In this document: positions 14,724 to 23,637 of the stretch, piece by piece
Position numbering within the stretch: the stretch's first letter is position 1
Layout: the number at the start of each line of letters is the position of its first letter
Source of the DNA: Nocardioides carbamazepini
Lineage (GTDB): Bacteria > Actinomycetota > Actinomycetes > Propionibacteriales > Nocardioidaceae
Direction of reading: 5' to 3'
NCBI RefSeq assembly: GCF_024614185.1
Contig: NZ_JAHTLF010000025.1
Coordinates: 496,001-560,000, forward strand
Length of the DNA stretch: 64,000 nucleotides
Notes under the pieces: model-generated
The model's database searches: none
The model's input: the letters and a program-made list of their open reading frames with translations, nothing else
What the model was told of the DNA's origin: nothing
Made by a program: the position numbers and the translations under genes

Positions 14724-15722
14724 TCAGTCCTCGCCGCGCTCGGGATAGGGAATCAGTTCGTCCGGCTCGTATGGACGGCACCAGACCGGGTCGTCGGACG
14801 GGCCTGGATCCGGAAACGGGAACTTGTTCCAATCGCCGGGAGCCGGGGGACGGTAGAAGGTGCTCTCCTGGGTGCACGCCGACCTTGCGCGGGCGGCCAC
14901 CCGGTTCCCGGGGCCCGAGGCGCTGAGTGTGAGCATGGGGGATAGATCATCCCCGCTCTTGGTGGTGCATCCTGTGAACGGCGGGATATCGATGGTGCCT
15001 GTGAGCTGACCGCCGTAGATCGGGTTGAAGTAGTTTTCCTCGCCGAGCGTCGCCAGGTACGCCATGACATCTTGTTCGGAGCCCGCGTGTTCGGGTGGGA
15101 TCGTGTATCCGGGGCCCACCATCCGGACCGGCGCGGGCCGGACTGTGCGGCACTTCCCGCTGATCCCGATGTCAACGCCGTCCAGTAGGACCTGGGTGAC
15201 CCGAATCTCGAACGCGTCTTCCACCACGGTGTCGGGGAAGATCCTCGTCTGGTCCGGCATGACAATGGAGTCGACTTCCGCGTGGACGGGGATCACCCGC
15301 CCGTCGGGGCGCCGCCGCTGACTGATCTGGATCGTGGCTTCGGTTGGGAGCAGACCGAAACCCACTGTCCGCACTCGCATCGGCGGCATGTAGCCGTAGG
15401 GCTCCGGTGCTCCTGGTGGTGAGACGAAGGCGGCGTCGCCTCCCACCTTCAGGAATTTCGGCTCTCCGGGCTGGGTTGTTCCGGTGGGAATGCTCCCGCC
15501 ATAGGCGGCCAGCGTTAGCGGCGGGACAGCCACGTACTGCTTGGCCTTGGCCGTCTCCGACATTCCCATCTGCTGGACCCACATCCACTGGCCTGGCTCG
15601 ATGGTCGGCTCGGGGAGGCCGGGGTACGGCATCGGAGCGGCCTGGCTGCTGACTGGCCAGCAAAGCACCAGAATCAGGCCTAGACACAGCAGCCGCCGTC
15701 GTCGGCGGATCGTGGTCCACAT
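14724..15722 (-). CDS. Secreted protein of unknown family, 332 aa
   Basis: A 332-residue exported protein with a basic n-region and signal peptide (MWTTIRRRRRLLCLGLILVL, cut near AQAAP). The mature part is Pro/Gly-rich with five or six Cys, including FTGCTTKSGDDLSPML and ISGKCRTVRP, and a SASGPGN segment. I cannot place it in a named family. ATG 15722 lies 7 nt after a CACAGT -10-like box with TTGAGC as -35, so the mRNA is probably leaderless. The RCC1 gene at 18016 has a matching promoter. Confidence 0.7.
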   Translation of the reverse strand: MWTTIRRRRRLLCLGLILVLCWPVSSQAAPMPYPGLPEPTIEPGQWMWVQQMGMSETAKAKQYVAVPPLTLAAYGGSIPTGTTQPGEPKFLKVGGDAAFVSPPGAPEPYGYMPPMRVRTVGFGLLPTEATIQISQRRRPDGRVIPVHAEVDSIVMPDQTRIFPDTVVEDAFEIRVTQVLLDGVDIGISGKCRTVRPAPVRMVGPGYTIPPEHAGSEQDVMAYLATLGEENYFNPIYGGQLTGTIDIPPFTGCTTKSGDDLSPMLTLSASGPGNRVAARARSACTQESTFYRPPAPGDWNKFPFPDPGPSDDPVWCRPYEPDELIPYPERGED

Positions 15723-16231
15723 GGTGGGGACTGTGCCCGATGTGACTGGACTCGCTCAAGCCTTTGCTCTGCACGGCGGCGTCGGGCGACCGATGTTGTG
15801 ACGGGGGTGACAAGGACGGGGATGTCGTGTTCCAGGCGGCAGCGGTGTCTCCGTTGCTTGTTCTGTAGGGAGGGCGGCATTGTCGCGCGATTGACTCTGT
15901 GGTGACTGTGCGCGAACAGCGGCACATTGGGCCAGGTGGATGTCGGTGAGGCTGATGGCGCACGTCGATGTGGCGCTCCGCGCCGACGCACGGCGGTTTC
16001 CGGACTTGTCAGGTTCCAGACTGTCCGTTGCCAATCCGGCTGGTTCACGGCTACGTCGATGGCGGCTCGGGTGATCGAGACGCCCGGCTCCGGGGCTGAC
16101 GGTGGTTCGGAGAGGTGCGAGCAACCAACTTTCAAGGAAGCCCGGCGGTGATCGGGTGACCTGGTAGCTGCGCGCAGGCAAGGGCGCCGTGCTCGCCTGC
16201 TGCCGTGGCACCCGGATGGCCGAAATGCAAC
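15723..16231. other. Long non-coding gap between two reverse-strand genes
   Basis: About 510 bp with no ORF I can support. Its left end holds the promoter of the 15722 gene and the regulatory repeat at 15796-15813; its right end is the terminator of the RCC1 gene. The middle (15830-16200) has lower GC than its surroundings, and no recognisable protein similarity in six frames. Confidence 0.5.
15796..15813. promoter_or_regulatory. TTGTSA-N6-TSACAA site (exact) before the 15722 gene
   Basis: TTGTGA-CGGGGG-TGACAA. Its centre is 82.5 bp upstream of ATG 15722, which appears to be the first base of the transcript. The site before the RCC1 gene (18090-18107) has exactly the same spacing, and 25 bp around the ATG are also conserved. 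Confidence 0.7.
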
Positions 16232-16265
16232 GGTCCTGCCCAGGGGGAGTTCCCTGGACAGGACC
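16232..16265 (-). terminator. Hairpin terminator after the RCC1 gene
   Basis: GGTCCTGCCCAGGG at 16232-16245 pairs with CCCTGGACAGGACC at 16252-16265 with one mismatch and a 6-nt loop. It lies 30 bp past the stop codon at 16295. Confidence 0.8.
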
Positions 16266-16294
16266 GCAGCTCGTAGGTCGAGGGGCGCGGAGGC

Positions 16295-18016
16295 CTACCT
16301 CTTGACCTTGATCTTCACCGGCGGGCTGGAGGCCGCGTTGTGGGTGGCGTCGCCCGCATAGCTGGCGGTGACGGTCCACTTGCCCTTGGCGCCCTTGATC
16401 TTCTTGATCGTGACGTTCGCGGTGCCGTTGGCGACCGCTCCGGTGACGGTGATGGTCTTGGTCTTCTTCTTCTTGCCCTTCTTGAGGATCTTGCCGGTTG
16501 CGGTCACGGTGACTGAGCCGGTGGCGGCGACACCACCCTGCACGGTGACGGTGGCCTTGCCTGCCTTCCTCGTCGTGGGAGCCTTGGTCACCTTCACGCC
16601 CACCACCGGCGTCGTCTTGGACGTCCCCGTCGTGGGGGCCGGGGCGACAGTCGTGACGGCCGAGGTCGCGGTCACCGGTTCCTCGCCGGCTTTGGTGGCG
16701 GTGGAGCGATAGGCGATCGTCGTGCCGGCAGGGTAGTCAGCCAGGGGCAGCGAGCCCGAGGTGGACTCACCGGCGACCGGTGTGCCAACGGCCTGCCCGT
16801 TGACCAGCCACTGACTGGTCACGTCGTCGGGCTCGGCGGAGAAGGTGCCAGGCGTGCCCGTAAGCAGCCCGGAGCCAACCTGAGCCGTCCCAACGACCGT
16901 CGGCAGTTTCGCCCGGAGCATGCGTGTCACGATGGCTGCGGCGTTGCTGGAGCCGTAGATGCCGAACTGGCCAATCGGCTGGCCTGCCAGCGACGCCGGG
17001 ATCTGCAGGAATGCGCTTGCGTGCAGTGCTCCATCCTCGTCCAGGGCCAGCGCGCCGACGGGCAGGCCGGCAGCTGTGATCGCCACTGCCTTGGTCCCCG
17101 CCATATCGGGCAGGGACTGTGGGCCACTCGCAGATCCCCAGGACACGGTCGAGCCGTCGGCCAGCAGCGCGTACGCCGGTCCCGCACTCGTCCCGTTGCT
17201 CGCGATCGCCTTCACATTGCCCGACACCTGGGTGGCGGGCGGCAGCGGGAAGGTGCTGTTAGTGGCAGAGCCCCAGCCGATGACAGTGCCGTCGGTGGTC
17301 AACGCGTGCACGAAGTACTGGCCCGCCGCGATCTGGGTGGCTTCCAGTCCATTGGGCACTTGGGTCAACCCGTCTGCAATCTCAAACCCATCGCCGCCTT
17401 GGTTGCCCCAGGCCACGACGGTGCCGTCCGACTTCAACGCAAACCCGTTGTAGTAGCCCAGGGCGAGCTGGACCACTCGGGGTTCTCCGGGCGCGGCGGG
17501 CCGAGTCAACTCCTGTGGCACGTCCGTCGGGTCTCCATAGGACGCTGAGCGACCCCAGACCACCACCCGGCCGTCTGCGCCCACTACTCCGGCGTTGTTC
17601 ACCGACCCGACGGCCAGGTCCACCACGTCCATCGACGCGACTTCCGCCGGTATGTCCTCGAGGCCTGCGGCGTTCTGGCCCCATGCTGCGACCCGACCGT
17701 CGCCGGTTAGCGCCAGTGTCACTGATTCTGCCGTCGCGACTTCGAGCAGCGCGACGTCCTCTAACTCGGCGGGCAGACTCCATTGGCCAAGGTCGGTGCC
17801 GCTGCCCCAGCCGACATAAGAACCAGCCAGTGCCAGGGACGCGGGCAGCGCCATCGGGCCCGGCACGTCTGTCCCGGGGCCGCTCGTCGGGCCGTCCGCG
17901 ATTGCCGGCGCCGCTGCCAGTCCCAGGCCGACCGTGAGAGTGACTGCCGCTATGGCCGCCCTCCCCGATGATCTCCGCATGCTCCGTCCACCCACGATCT
18001 CTGCGTCACGTCTCAT
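16295..18016 (-). CDS. Secreted RCC1-repeat beta-propeller with C-terminal Ig-like domain (A)
   Basis: A 573-residue exported protein. After the signal peptide, residues about 60-390 are RCC1-type propeller repeats (ALTGDGRVAAWGQN, GADGRVVVWGRS, ALKSDGTVVAWGNQ, ALTTDGTVIGWGS). A TSQWLVNGQAVGTP module follows, then a Lys-rich bacterial Ig-like domain ending ASYAGDATHN. Expected location is the cell surface or medium; partner unknown. ATG 18016 is chosen because it sits 7 nt after a CACAGT box exactly as in the 15722 gene (leaderless). ATG 17980, preceded by GGACGGAG, is the alternative. Confidence 0.82.
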   Translation of the reverse strand: MRRDAEIVGGRSMRRSSGRAAIAAVTLTVGLGLAAAPAIADGPTSGPGTDVPGPMALPASLALAGSYVGWGSGTDLGQWSLPAELEDVALLEVATAESVTLALTGDGRVAAWGQNAAGLEDIPAEVASMDVVDLAVGSVNNAGVVGADGRVVVWGRSASYGDPTDVPQELTRPAAPGEPRVVQLALGYYNGFALKSDGTVVAWGNQGGDGFEIADGLTQVPNGLEATQIAAGQYFVHALTTDGTVIGWGSATNSTFPLPPATQVSGNVKAIASNGTSAGPAYALLADGSTVSWGSASGPQSLPDMAGTKAVAITAAGLPVGALALDEDGALHASAFLQIPASLAGQPIGQFGIYGSSNAAAIVTRMLRAKLPTVVGTAQVGSGLLTGTPGTFSAEPDDVTSQWLVNGQAVGTPVAGESTSGSLPLADYPAGTTIAYRSTATKAGEEPVTATSAVTTVAPAPTTGTSKTTPVVGVKVTKAPTTRKAGKATVTVQGGVAATGSVTVTATGKILKKGKKKKTKTITVTGAVANGTANVTIKKIKGAKGKWTVTASYAGDATHNAASSPPVKIKVKR

Positions 18017-18089
18017 GGTCGGGACTGTGCCGGACGAGTCGGTTCGACTCAACCTGTTCCGGTGTCTTGGTCCGCTGCGCAGGGCGATG

Positions 18090-18107
18090 TTGTGACAGGG
18101 ATGACAA
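18090..18107. promoter_or_regulatory. TTGTSA-N6-TSACAA site (exact) before RCC1 protein A
   Basis: TTGTGA-CAGGGA-TGACAA, centre 82.5 bp upstream of ATG 18016. It shares the divergent promoter region with the degenerate site at 18141-18158 that faces the secreted protein at 18282. Confidence 0.7.
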
Positions 18108-18140
18108 GGACGTGCATCGGGCGCTTCGGGGATTCGGTTC

Positions 18141-18158
18141 TTGTGATCCGCGTGAGCA
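18141..18158 (+). promoter_or_regulatory. TTGTSA-type site, degenerate, before secreted paralog 1
   Basis: TTGTGA-TCCGCG-TGAGCA followed by ATTCCGG. The second paralog has TTGTGA-TGTGGG-TGAGCG-ATTCCGG at nearly the same distance from its start (124 versus 122 bp). Confidence 0.55.
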
Positions 18159-18281
18159 ATTCCGGTGATGCTTGGGCATATGGACGGCCCGGGACCTTGC
18201 GGACCGACGCGTGATCGGGATCACTATGCGGTGCAGCCCGGCGCATCCGGTGCCGGGTGTCAAATCGAAAGGATCGGACCC

Positions 18282-18998
18282 ATGTTCCGTCATATTTCCA
18301 AGCTGGGCCTCAGGCTCCTCGCGGTCGTGGCCGCGCTGGCCGTGGCAGCGATGATCGCAGCCCCGGCCCAGGCCGCCTCGGGCCCCATGCGCGCAGTCGT
18401 TCTCCAGAACGCGGCCGGCGTCGCCTATGCCTCGGGCGACAAGCCGGTGACCCTTGTTGACAAGGGCGCTGGCTCGGTCTCGGCCACGTTCCTCGGCACG
18501 ACCTACGCCTGTGCGAGCGCGAGCGCGAGCGGCACGTTCCACTCCAGCACGACCTCCGTGCCGGACCCGTACCTCACGCTCACGACTGTCAACATCAACG
18601 GTTGCGCTGGGCCTGCCGGTACGACCATCAATGTGCGGCTGAAGTCGACCGCTGGCTGCTCGCTGAGGGTCTACGCCAACAAGCCCAGCCCGCTCCCGAC
18701 GGTTGACGACCTGCTCATTGACACCGTTCTCGGTCAGCTGAACACCAACCACCCGGTCACCGGTGCCCCGTGCCTGGTTGCCGACGGCGGCGCTCTCTGC
18801 CAGATGGACGTCGGCGGCGTGACGGGTGGGGACTTCCTCGAGGCCACCCAGCAGCTTCGGGTCAGCGGTCCTGGCCTGAGCATCTCGAACGCCACCGGTC
18901 TGTGCGCGTTCGTCAACGGCGCCGCGATCACGCTCAACGTGCTCTTCAAGGTCACCCCCGGCAGCACGGTGGGCGACAAGATCAACTTCATTCCGTGA
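18282..18998 (+). CDS. Small secreted protein, paralog 1
   Basis: A 238-residue exported protein. The signal peptide (MFRHISKLGLRLLAVVAAL to the APAQA cut site) is nearly identical to that of the paralog at 21092. The mature part is beta-rich and Gly/Thr/Ser-rich with paired Cys (INGCAGPAGTTINV, LCQMDVGG, TGLCAFVNGA). No named family recognised; a cell-surface role is inferred. ATG 18282 follows AAAGGA. The gene ends at a 17-bp hairpin that is also duplicated after the paralog. Confidence 0.75.
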   Translation: MFRHISKLGLRLLAVVAALAVAAMIAAPAQAASGPMRAVVLQNAAGVAYASGDKPVTLVDKGAGSVSATFLGTTYACASASASGTFHSSTTSVPDPYLTLTTVNINGCAGPAGTTINVRLKSTAGCSLRVYANKPSPLPTVDDLLIDTVLGQLNTNHPVTGAPCLVADGGALCQMDVGGVTGGDFLEATQQLRVSGPGLSISNATGLCAFVNGAAITLNVLFKVTPGSTVGDKINFIP

Positions 18999-19057
18999 TC
19001 GCGCGCACGTTGATCCTCGATTGCTGAGGGTCATCTGATCTCGGGGAACCCCCCCCC

Positions 19058-19098
19058 GGCCGGTCGGCCCGGTAGACGAAGTACCGGGCCGACCGGCC
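19058..19098 (+). terminator. 17-bp hairpin terminator after secreted paralog 1
   Basis: Perfect 17-bp inverted repeat, arms 19058-19074 and 19082-19098, loop GACGAAG. The same loop and a closely related stem recur at 21837-21877 after the second paralog, so the terminator was copied with the gene. Confidence 0.85.
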
Positions 19099-19179
19099 AC
19101 CCATGGTAATGAGTCGCTCCCACGCGTGGTAATGAGTCGGTCGCTGTGTGTGGGTGTCGACATTTGTCGAAGACCAGAG

Positions 19180-20793
19180 ATGGAGCATCCCTTGAGAATC
19201 CGTACCCTGCTGACCGCCACGACCGTTGGCGCCGTGACCTTCGCCTTGGCTGGCGCGGCAGTTGGCCCGGCGCTTGCCAGCCAGCCGATCCCCGCCAATC
19301 AGAGCGGTCATCTGGTGAGTTGGGGAGCGGCGAGTTCTGCTGTTGCCACCACGTTGCCCGCAGAGCTTGCTGGGAAGCGGATCGTGAGTGTTTCGGCCAG
19401 CAACAACCCGGTGACCGGTGCGGTCACCGACGACGGTGAGCTGGTGGTCTGGGGTTCCGGAGCGGACGGAGTGAAGGCAGGCGCGCCCACCGGCCTGACC
19501 GACGTCGCTGCGGTCGAACTGAAGGAGGGCAACGGCATCGTCCTGCGCGAGGGCGGCGAGGTCGAGGCGTGGGGAAACAGCGCTGGAATCTCCAACGAGC
19601 CGAACGGTCTACTGGCCCGGGCCGTGGCGGTGGACACCATGGGCACCGCCTTCGCGGTGACGACCGACGGGACCCTGGAGCACTGGGGCACCGCTCCGTT
19701 CCTGGCTCCGCCCGATGACCTGACCGGCCTGGTTGACGTGGTGGCGGGCAACGCCGGCGCCGCGCTCGACGCCGATGGCAATGTCATCGCCTTCGGGACC
19801 GACTTGATGCCCGGCAACACCCCGCCCGGTGACATCCAGGGTCACGTCACCCAGCTCGCCAGCGGTGCCTACACCCTCGGGGCCATCCTCGACGACGGCT
19901 CGATCCGGCTGTGGGGCACGGTCCTCAATCCGGCTGAGCCCATCCCGGCCGTGCCGGCGAAGCCGGACGGCAAGAACGTCATCTCCCTCGGGATCGCCAA
20001 CGGCAACAATGTCATCGCCGTCACGGAGGACGGCCAGGTATACGCGTGGGGGCCCCACGCCGATCTGGGCAATGTCGGTGCTGTGGACGGCATCAACGAC
20101 GGCGAGCAGGTCGCGGCCGTCAGCGTCGGCAAGGATCACGCCGCTGTCATCGTGACCGACTTCCGCGCGGCCGCCGCTCCCATCATCGCCGGCTCGCCGG
20201 TGACCGGGCAGCAGGTGAAGGTCACCACGCCTGCGGAGTTCACTCTCGACCCCGACGGCGAGGTCACTGGCCAGTGGCTCAAGACGACGGGTGGCACCAC
20301 GACCGAGGTCGCCGGTGCGACCAGCGACACCCTGACCCTCGACAAGAGCCTCGAGGGCGCGACGATCAGCTACGAGGCCACCGCCGAGCGCGGCGGCGAG
20401 ACCGTGGTCACCACCTCCAACGCGCTCGGTCCGGTCACCGCGGCGCCCGTCGTCAAGGTCGCCAGCAAGCTCACCGCCGACAAGCCCGTGAGCAAGTACA
20501 AGGGCAAGAAGGCCGCCGCGAAGAAGGCCAAGAAGACCACCTTCGCCGCCACCCTCGCCACGCCCGGTGTCACGCCGGCGGGCACGCTCACCCTCGCCGT
20601 CGAGGGCAAGGTGAAGAACAAGAAGGGCAAGACCAAGACGGTCACCAAGAACGCGACGGCGACCGTGGGCGCCAACGGCACCGTCCAGATCGTGATCAAG
20701 GGCCTCAAGCGGGGCAAGTACACCGCCACCTGGTCTTACCCGGGCAGCTCTACCGCGCTTCCCTCGACCATCGTGGTGAAGTTCAAGGTCTGA
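19180..20793 (+). CDS. Secreted RCC1-repeat beta-propeller with Ig-like C-terminus (B)
   Basis: A 537-residue exported protein with the same layout as the protein at 16295-18016: signal peptide (RIRTLLTATTVGAVTFALAG), RCC1-type repeats (VTDDGELVVWGSG, LREGGEVEAWGNS, VTTDGTLEHWGTA, VTEDGQVYAWGPH), a VTGQWLKTTGGTTTEV module, then a Lys-rich Ig-like domain (NKKGKTKTVTKNA). ATG 19180 is chosen; TTG 19192 has the better ribosome site (GGAGC). It lies between the two small secreted paralogs. Confidence 0.82.
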   Translation: MEHPLRIRTLLTATTVGAVTFALAGAAVGPALASQPIPANQSGHLVSWGAASSAVATTLPAELAGKRIVSVSASNNPVTGAVTDDGELVVWGSGADGVKAGAPTGLTDVAAVELKEGNGIVLREGGEVEAWGNSAGISNEPNGLLARAVAVDTMGTAFAVTTDGTLEHWGTAPFLAPPDDLTGLVDVVAGNAGAALDADGNVIAFGTDLMPGNTPPGDIQGHVTQLASGAYTLGAILDDGSIRLWGTVLNPAEPIPAVPAKPDGKNVISLGIANGNNVIAVTEDGQVYAWGPHADLGNVGAVDGINDGEQVAAVSVGKDHAAVIVTDFRAAAAPIIAGSPVTGQQVKVTTPAEFTLDPDGEVTGQWLKTTGGTTTEVAGATSDTLTLDKSLEGATISYEATAERGGETVVTTSNALGPVTAAPVVKVASKLTADKPVSKYKGKKAAAKKAKKTTFAATLATPGVTPAGTLTLAVEGKVKNKKGKTKTVTKNATATVGANGTVQIVIKGLKRGKYTATWSYPGSSTALPSTIVVKFKV

Positions 20794-20804
20794 CCTGACC
20801 ATCA

Positions 20805-20894
20805 CGTCGAGTCTGCCGAGACCTCGGGGTCTCGGCAGGCTCGACGTCGTCTGTCATCGCATCTGCCCCGGACCGCTCGCGGTCCGGGCAGATG
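20805..20894 (+). terminator. Two consecutive hairpin terminators
   Basis: First hairpin: 18-bp arms 20805-20822 and 20829-20846 with one G-T pair and a 6-nt loop. Second: CATCTGCCCCGGACC (20860-20874) with GGTCCGGGCAGATG (20881-20894), one bulged base, loop GCTCGC. They insulate the RCC1 gene from the next promoter. Confidence 0.85.
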
Positions 20895-20952
20895 TCATTC
20901 GGGCACGCATGAGGGCGAGCGCAGTTGACGGTCGTCGTTGCGGAGCCGGTTC

Positions 20953-20970
20953 TTGTGATGTGGGTGAGCG
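20953..20970 (+). promoter_or_regulatory. TTGTSA-type site, degenerate, before secreted paralog 2
   Basis: TTGTGA-TGTGGG-TGAGCG followed by ATTCCGGTG, the counterpart of the site at 18141. The flanking GGTTC and ATTCCGGTG are conserved between both copies. Confidence 0.55.
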
Positions 20971-21091
20971 ATTCCGGTGTTGTCAGTGTGCTTGGGTGAC
21001 CGGACCCCTTGCGGGGAGAAGTGCGAGCGCGGGTCACTGTCCGGAAAGCTCGGTGCACTCGGTGCCGGCGTCCATCGGAAGGATCGGACCC

Positions 21092-21781
21092 ATGTCCCGT
21101 CAGATTTCCAAGCTGGGCCTCAGGCTCTTCGCGGTCGTGGCCGCGTCGGCCGTGGCAGCGATGATCGCTGCGCCGGCCCAGGCGGCCGTGTCATCGGTCG
21201 TGCTCCAGAACGGCCCGCCTTATGCGTCGGGCAACTATCCCGTGACTGTTGTCGACAAGGGGCCGGGCACGGTTTCGGCGACGTACCTCGGCAGCACCTA
21301 CCCGTGTGCCAGCGCGAACGGGTCCGGCCAGGTTCACACCAACATCGCCGGTGTGCCGAGCCCGTATCTGACGCTCACCGCCGCCAACATCAACAACTGC
21401 GCCGGTCCGGCCGGCACGACGATCAACGTCGTGCTGAAGGCCGGTTGCTCGCTCAAGGTCCGGGTCGACCCGACCACTCAGGCCTCGGCCGCCGGGCTGA
21501 CCGACACCGCCATCACCGGCAAGGTGAACGCCAACGATGCCTCGGGCAACCCGTGCCTGCGTGCTAACGGCGGCGCCCTGTGCCAGATGGACGTCGGCGG
21601 CGAGACGGACGCGACCTACAACGAGGTCACCCAGCAGCTCACGATCAGCGGGTCCGGATTCAGCGTCTCCAACGCCACGGGCATCTGCGCGTTCGTCAAC
21701 GGCGCGTCGATCTCGCTGAACGTCGCCTTCGACATCACTCCCGGAAGCAACCCAGACGATGCGATCAACTTCCGGCCCTGA
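21092..21781 (+). CDS. Small secreted protein, paralog 2
   Basis: A 229-residue exported protein, paralog of the one at 18282: signal peptide MSRQISKLGLRLFAVVAA with the same APAQA end, then YPVTVVDKGPGTVSATYLGS, NNCAGPAGTTINVVLKAGC, LCQMDVGGETD and TGICAFVNGASISLNV. Cys positions match those of paralog 1. The family is unknown to me. The upstream regulatory site and the downstream hairpin are duplicated with it, so it is a full transcription-unit duplication with later divergence. Confidence 0.75.
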   Translation: MSRQISKLGLRLFAVVAASAVAAMIAAPAQAAVSSVVLQNGPPYASGNYPVTVVDKGPGTVSATYLGSTYPCASANGSGQVHTNIAGVPSPYLTLTAANINNCAGPAGTTINVVLKAGCSLKVRVDPTTQASAAGLTDTAITGKVNANDASGNPCLRANGGALCQMDVGGETDATYNEVTQQLTISGSGFSVSNATGICAFVNGASISLNVAFDITPGSNPDDAINFRP

Positions 21782-21836
21782 ACCGGGTGCGCAATGACTC
21801 CTGATCACTGAGAGCCAGCGGATCCTGGCAATCCTC

Positions 21837-21877
21837 GGTCGGCCGGCCCGGTAGACGAAGTGCCGGGCCGACCGGCC
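21837..21877 (+). terminator. 17-bp hairpin terminator after secreted paralog 2
   Basis: Arms 21837-21853 and 21861-21877 pair with three non-canonical positions, loop GACGAAG identical to that of the copy at 19058-19098. Confidence 0.8.
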
Positions 21878-22106
21878 ACCAGTCCTCTGAGCGATGCGGG
21901 ACAGTACGCCGAAGACCGGACCACTGCGACCCTCGCTCTCGGCACGCTGCGCTATCGCGTCTAACGGACGCACATTCTGCCATCCAAAAACGCGCTATCG
22001 CTTCCGTCGGCACCGAAGAGACCTACGCTGTGATGGCGGACACATCGGGGGGTTGGTCCTCGCGGACGCGGGACCAGTGGTGCCTGTGAGCCGGAGGGAG
22101 TCCGAC
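21878..22106. promoter_or_regulatory. Upstream region of PucR-type regulator 1
   Basis: The segment holds a direct repeat GCGCTATCGC at 21949-21958 and 21992-22001 (43 bp apart) and an AT-richer stretch CATCCAAAAACG between them. TGTGA-TGGCGG-ACACA near 22030 is a weak CRP-like match only. No other gene is visible here. Confidence 0.35.
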
Positions 22107-23393
22107 ATGACGGAGACGCCGATGCCGTCCCTGGAGTCATCGGAGGAGTCGCCTCGAGATGCGCTGTCCCGGGTCGTCCAGATCCTGCGCCCTCAGATGG
22201 AGACCATGGCCGAGCAGATCGTCCGCCAGATCCAGGACTCCGTGCCCGAGCTCGCCGGGCCCGCCGGCGCGCCACGTAGCCAGGTCCTCGTCCTCGCCGC
22301 TCGTACGGCGGCGCGGCACTTCCTCGACGATGCCGAGCAGCTGCCCGGGCAGGAGCGTCACGTCGACGAGATGTTCCGTCGTCTCGGCTACACGCAGGCC
22401 CAGCGAGGGCGCAGCCTGGAGGCGCTCGAGGCCGCACTGCGGGCAGCGACCCGATGGTCCTGGCGCTATCTCGCGGAGTTCGCCGTCGGTCACGACCTGT
22501 CCGGCACGGATCTGCGAGATCTGGCCGGTGCCGTCTTCGACTATCTCGAGCACCTGCGTGACCAACTCGTCGCGGGCTTCGAGCTGGCACATCGGGTGGG
22601 GAAGGTCGGTCACGACGCCGCCCGTGACCGGTTGTTCGAACGGTTCCTGGCCGACCCGGTGTCCCGGCCCGGTCCAGGGGTCAGGCTGGGAATCGACCAC
22701 CAGGACCTGCGGGCGCTGGCCGAGGCCGCGGGATGGTCCATCCCCGAGACCGTGGTGGCGCTGGCGGTCAGCTACTTCGGGGAGCCCCCCACTGTGCTCG
22801 AATCGCCGACCATGCTCATCCATGTCGAGCCCCGGCGCATGCTCGTCTTGTGCCCACCCGAGGAGCGGGACGAGCTCGTCGCGCAGATCAGCTCCTCCGG
22901 CCCCGGCCTGCGGATCGCGGTGAGCTGGCCCGTACCCCCTGGAGAGTCGGGATCGGCGCTGCGCTGGTGCCAACGTGCCCTCGACCTCGTCCAGCGCGGC
23001 ATCATCGTGCCGACACAGGTCGTCAACTGCGCCGAGCACGCCACCCAGCTGTGGCTGCACGCCGAGCCGTCCATGCGCCAGCACCTGTGCCAAGAGCTGT
23101 TGCGTCCGCTCCTCGCCGAGGCGCCCAACTCACGATGGATCCTGTCCGAGACCCTCCTGATCTGGGCCGAGACCCGGGACAGCGCACCCGCGATCGCGGC
23201 TCGGCTCGACGTGCATCCACAGACCGTGCGCTACAGGTGGAAGCGGATCAATCAGCTGTTCGGGGAGTCCTTGCGCGACCCCGAGTTCATCGTCCAGATG
23301 ACCCTCGCGCTCAAGTCCAGCCTCCCGTTGTGGAAGGCCGGTGACCAGAGCGACTTCGACCTGTTCCACGAACGGTTGGAGTCGAGCGCCTGA
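22107..23393 (+). CDS. PucR/CdaR-type transcriptional regulator 1
   Basis: A 428-residue regulator: an RsbRD/PucR-like helical N-terminal domain (about 20-180), a central CdaR GGDEF-like domain (about 200-340) and a C-terminal PucR helix-turn-helix, seen as LSETLLIWAETRDSAPAIAA then LDVHPQTVRYRWKRINQLFG. Such proteins usually activate nearby catabolic or transport genes. ATG 22107 follows GGAGGGAG. The paralog at 36933-38210 shares nearly the whole C-terminal end (AGDQSDF). The two bracket the mce operon. Confidence 0.88.
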   Translation: MTETPMPSLESSEESPRDALSRVVQILRPQMETMAEQIVRQIQDSVPELAGPAGAPRSQVLVLAARTAARHFLDDAEQLPGQERHVDEMFRRLGYTQAQRGRSLEALEAALRAATRWSWRYLAEFAVGHDLSGTDLRDLAGAVFDYLEHLRDQLVAGFELAHRVGKVGHDAARDRLFERFLADPVSRPGPGVRLGIDHQDLRALAEAAGWSIPETVVALAVSYFGEPPTVLESPTMLIHVEPRRMLVLCPPEERDELVAQISSSGPGLRIAVSWPVPPGESGSALRWCQRALDLVQRGIIVPTQVVNCAEHATQLWLHAEPSMRQHLCQELLRPLLAEAPNSRWILSETLLIWAETRDSAPAIAARLDVHPQTVRYRWKRINQLFGESLRDPEFIVQMTLALKSSLPLWKAGDQSDFDLFHERLESSA

Positions 23394-23637
23394 CCCGGCG
23401 CACGGCACACGGCAGACTCGCCAGCGCTGACTGACCGCCGTTCCCGCGGCGAACACCGGATTTCGGGCCCGGCAACGGCCTCCAGCAGTCCGTCCCCGCT
23501 TCGGAGCACCGTCGGCTCGGCCATGAGCACCTCTTCCTTCGGGCCTTCGGTCTCCTGGAGTGCGGGTCGGATGGCGGTGGGCGCCTGCCTGTGGAGAGTG
23601 ATCGGGAGGTGCCGGAACTCATGGGCAGACTCGGCGC

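Noticed and set aside
18040..18060. GGTTCGACTC resembling a tRNA T-arm
   Set aside because: No acceptor, D or anticodon stems can be built around it; it lies in the -35 region of a promoter.
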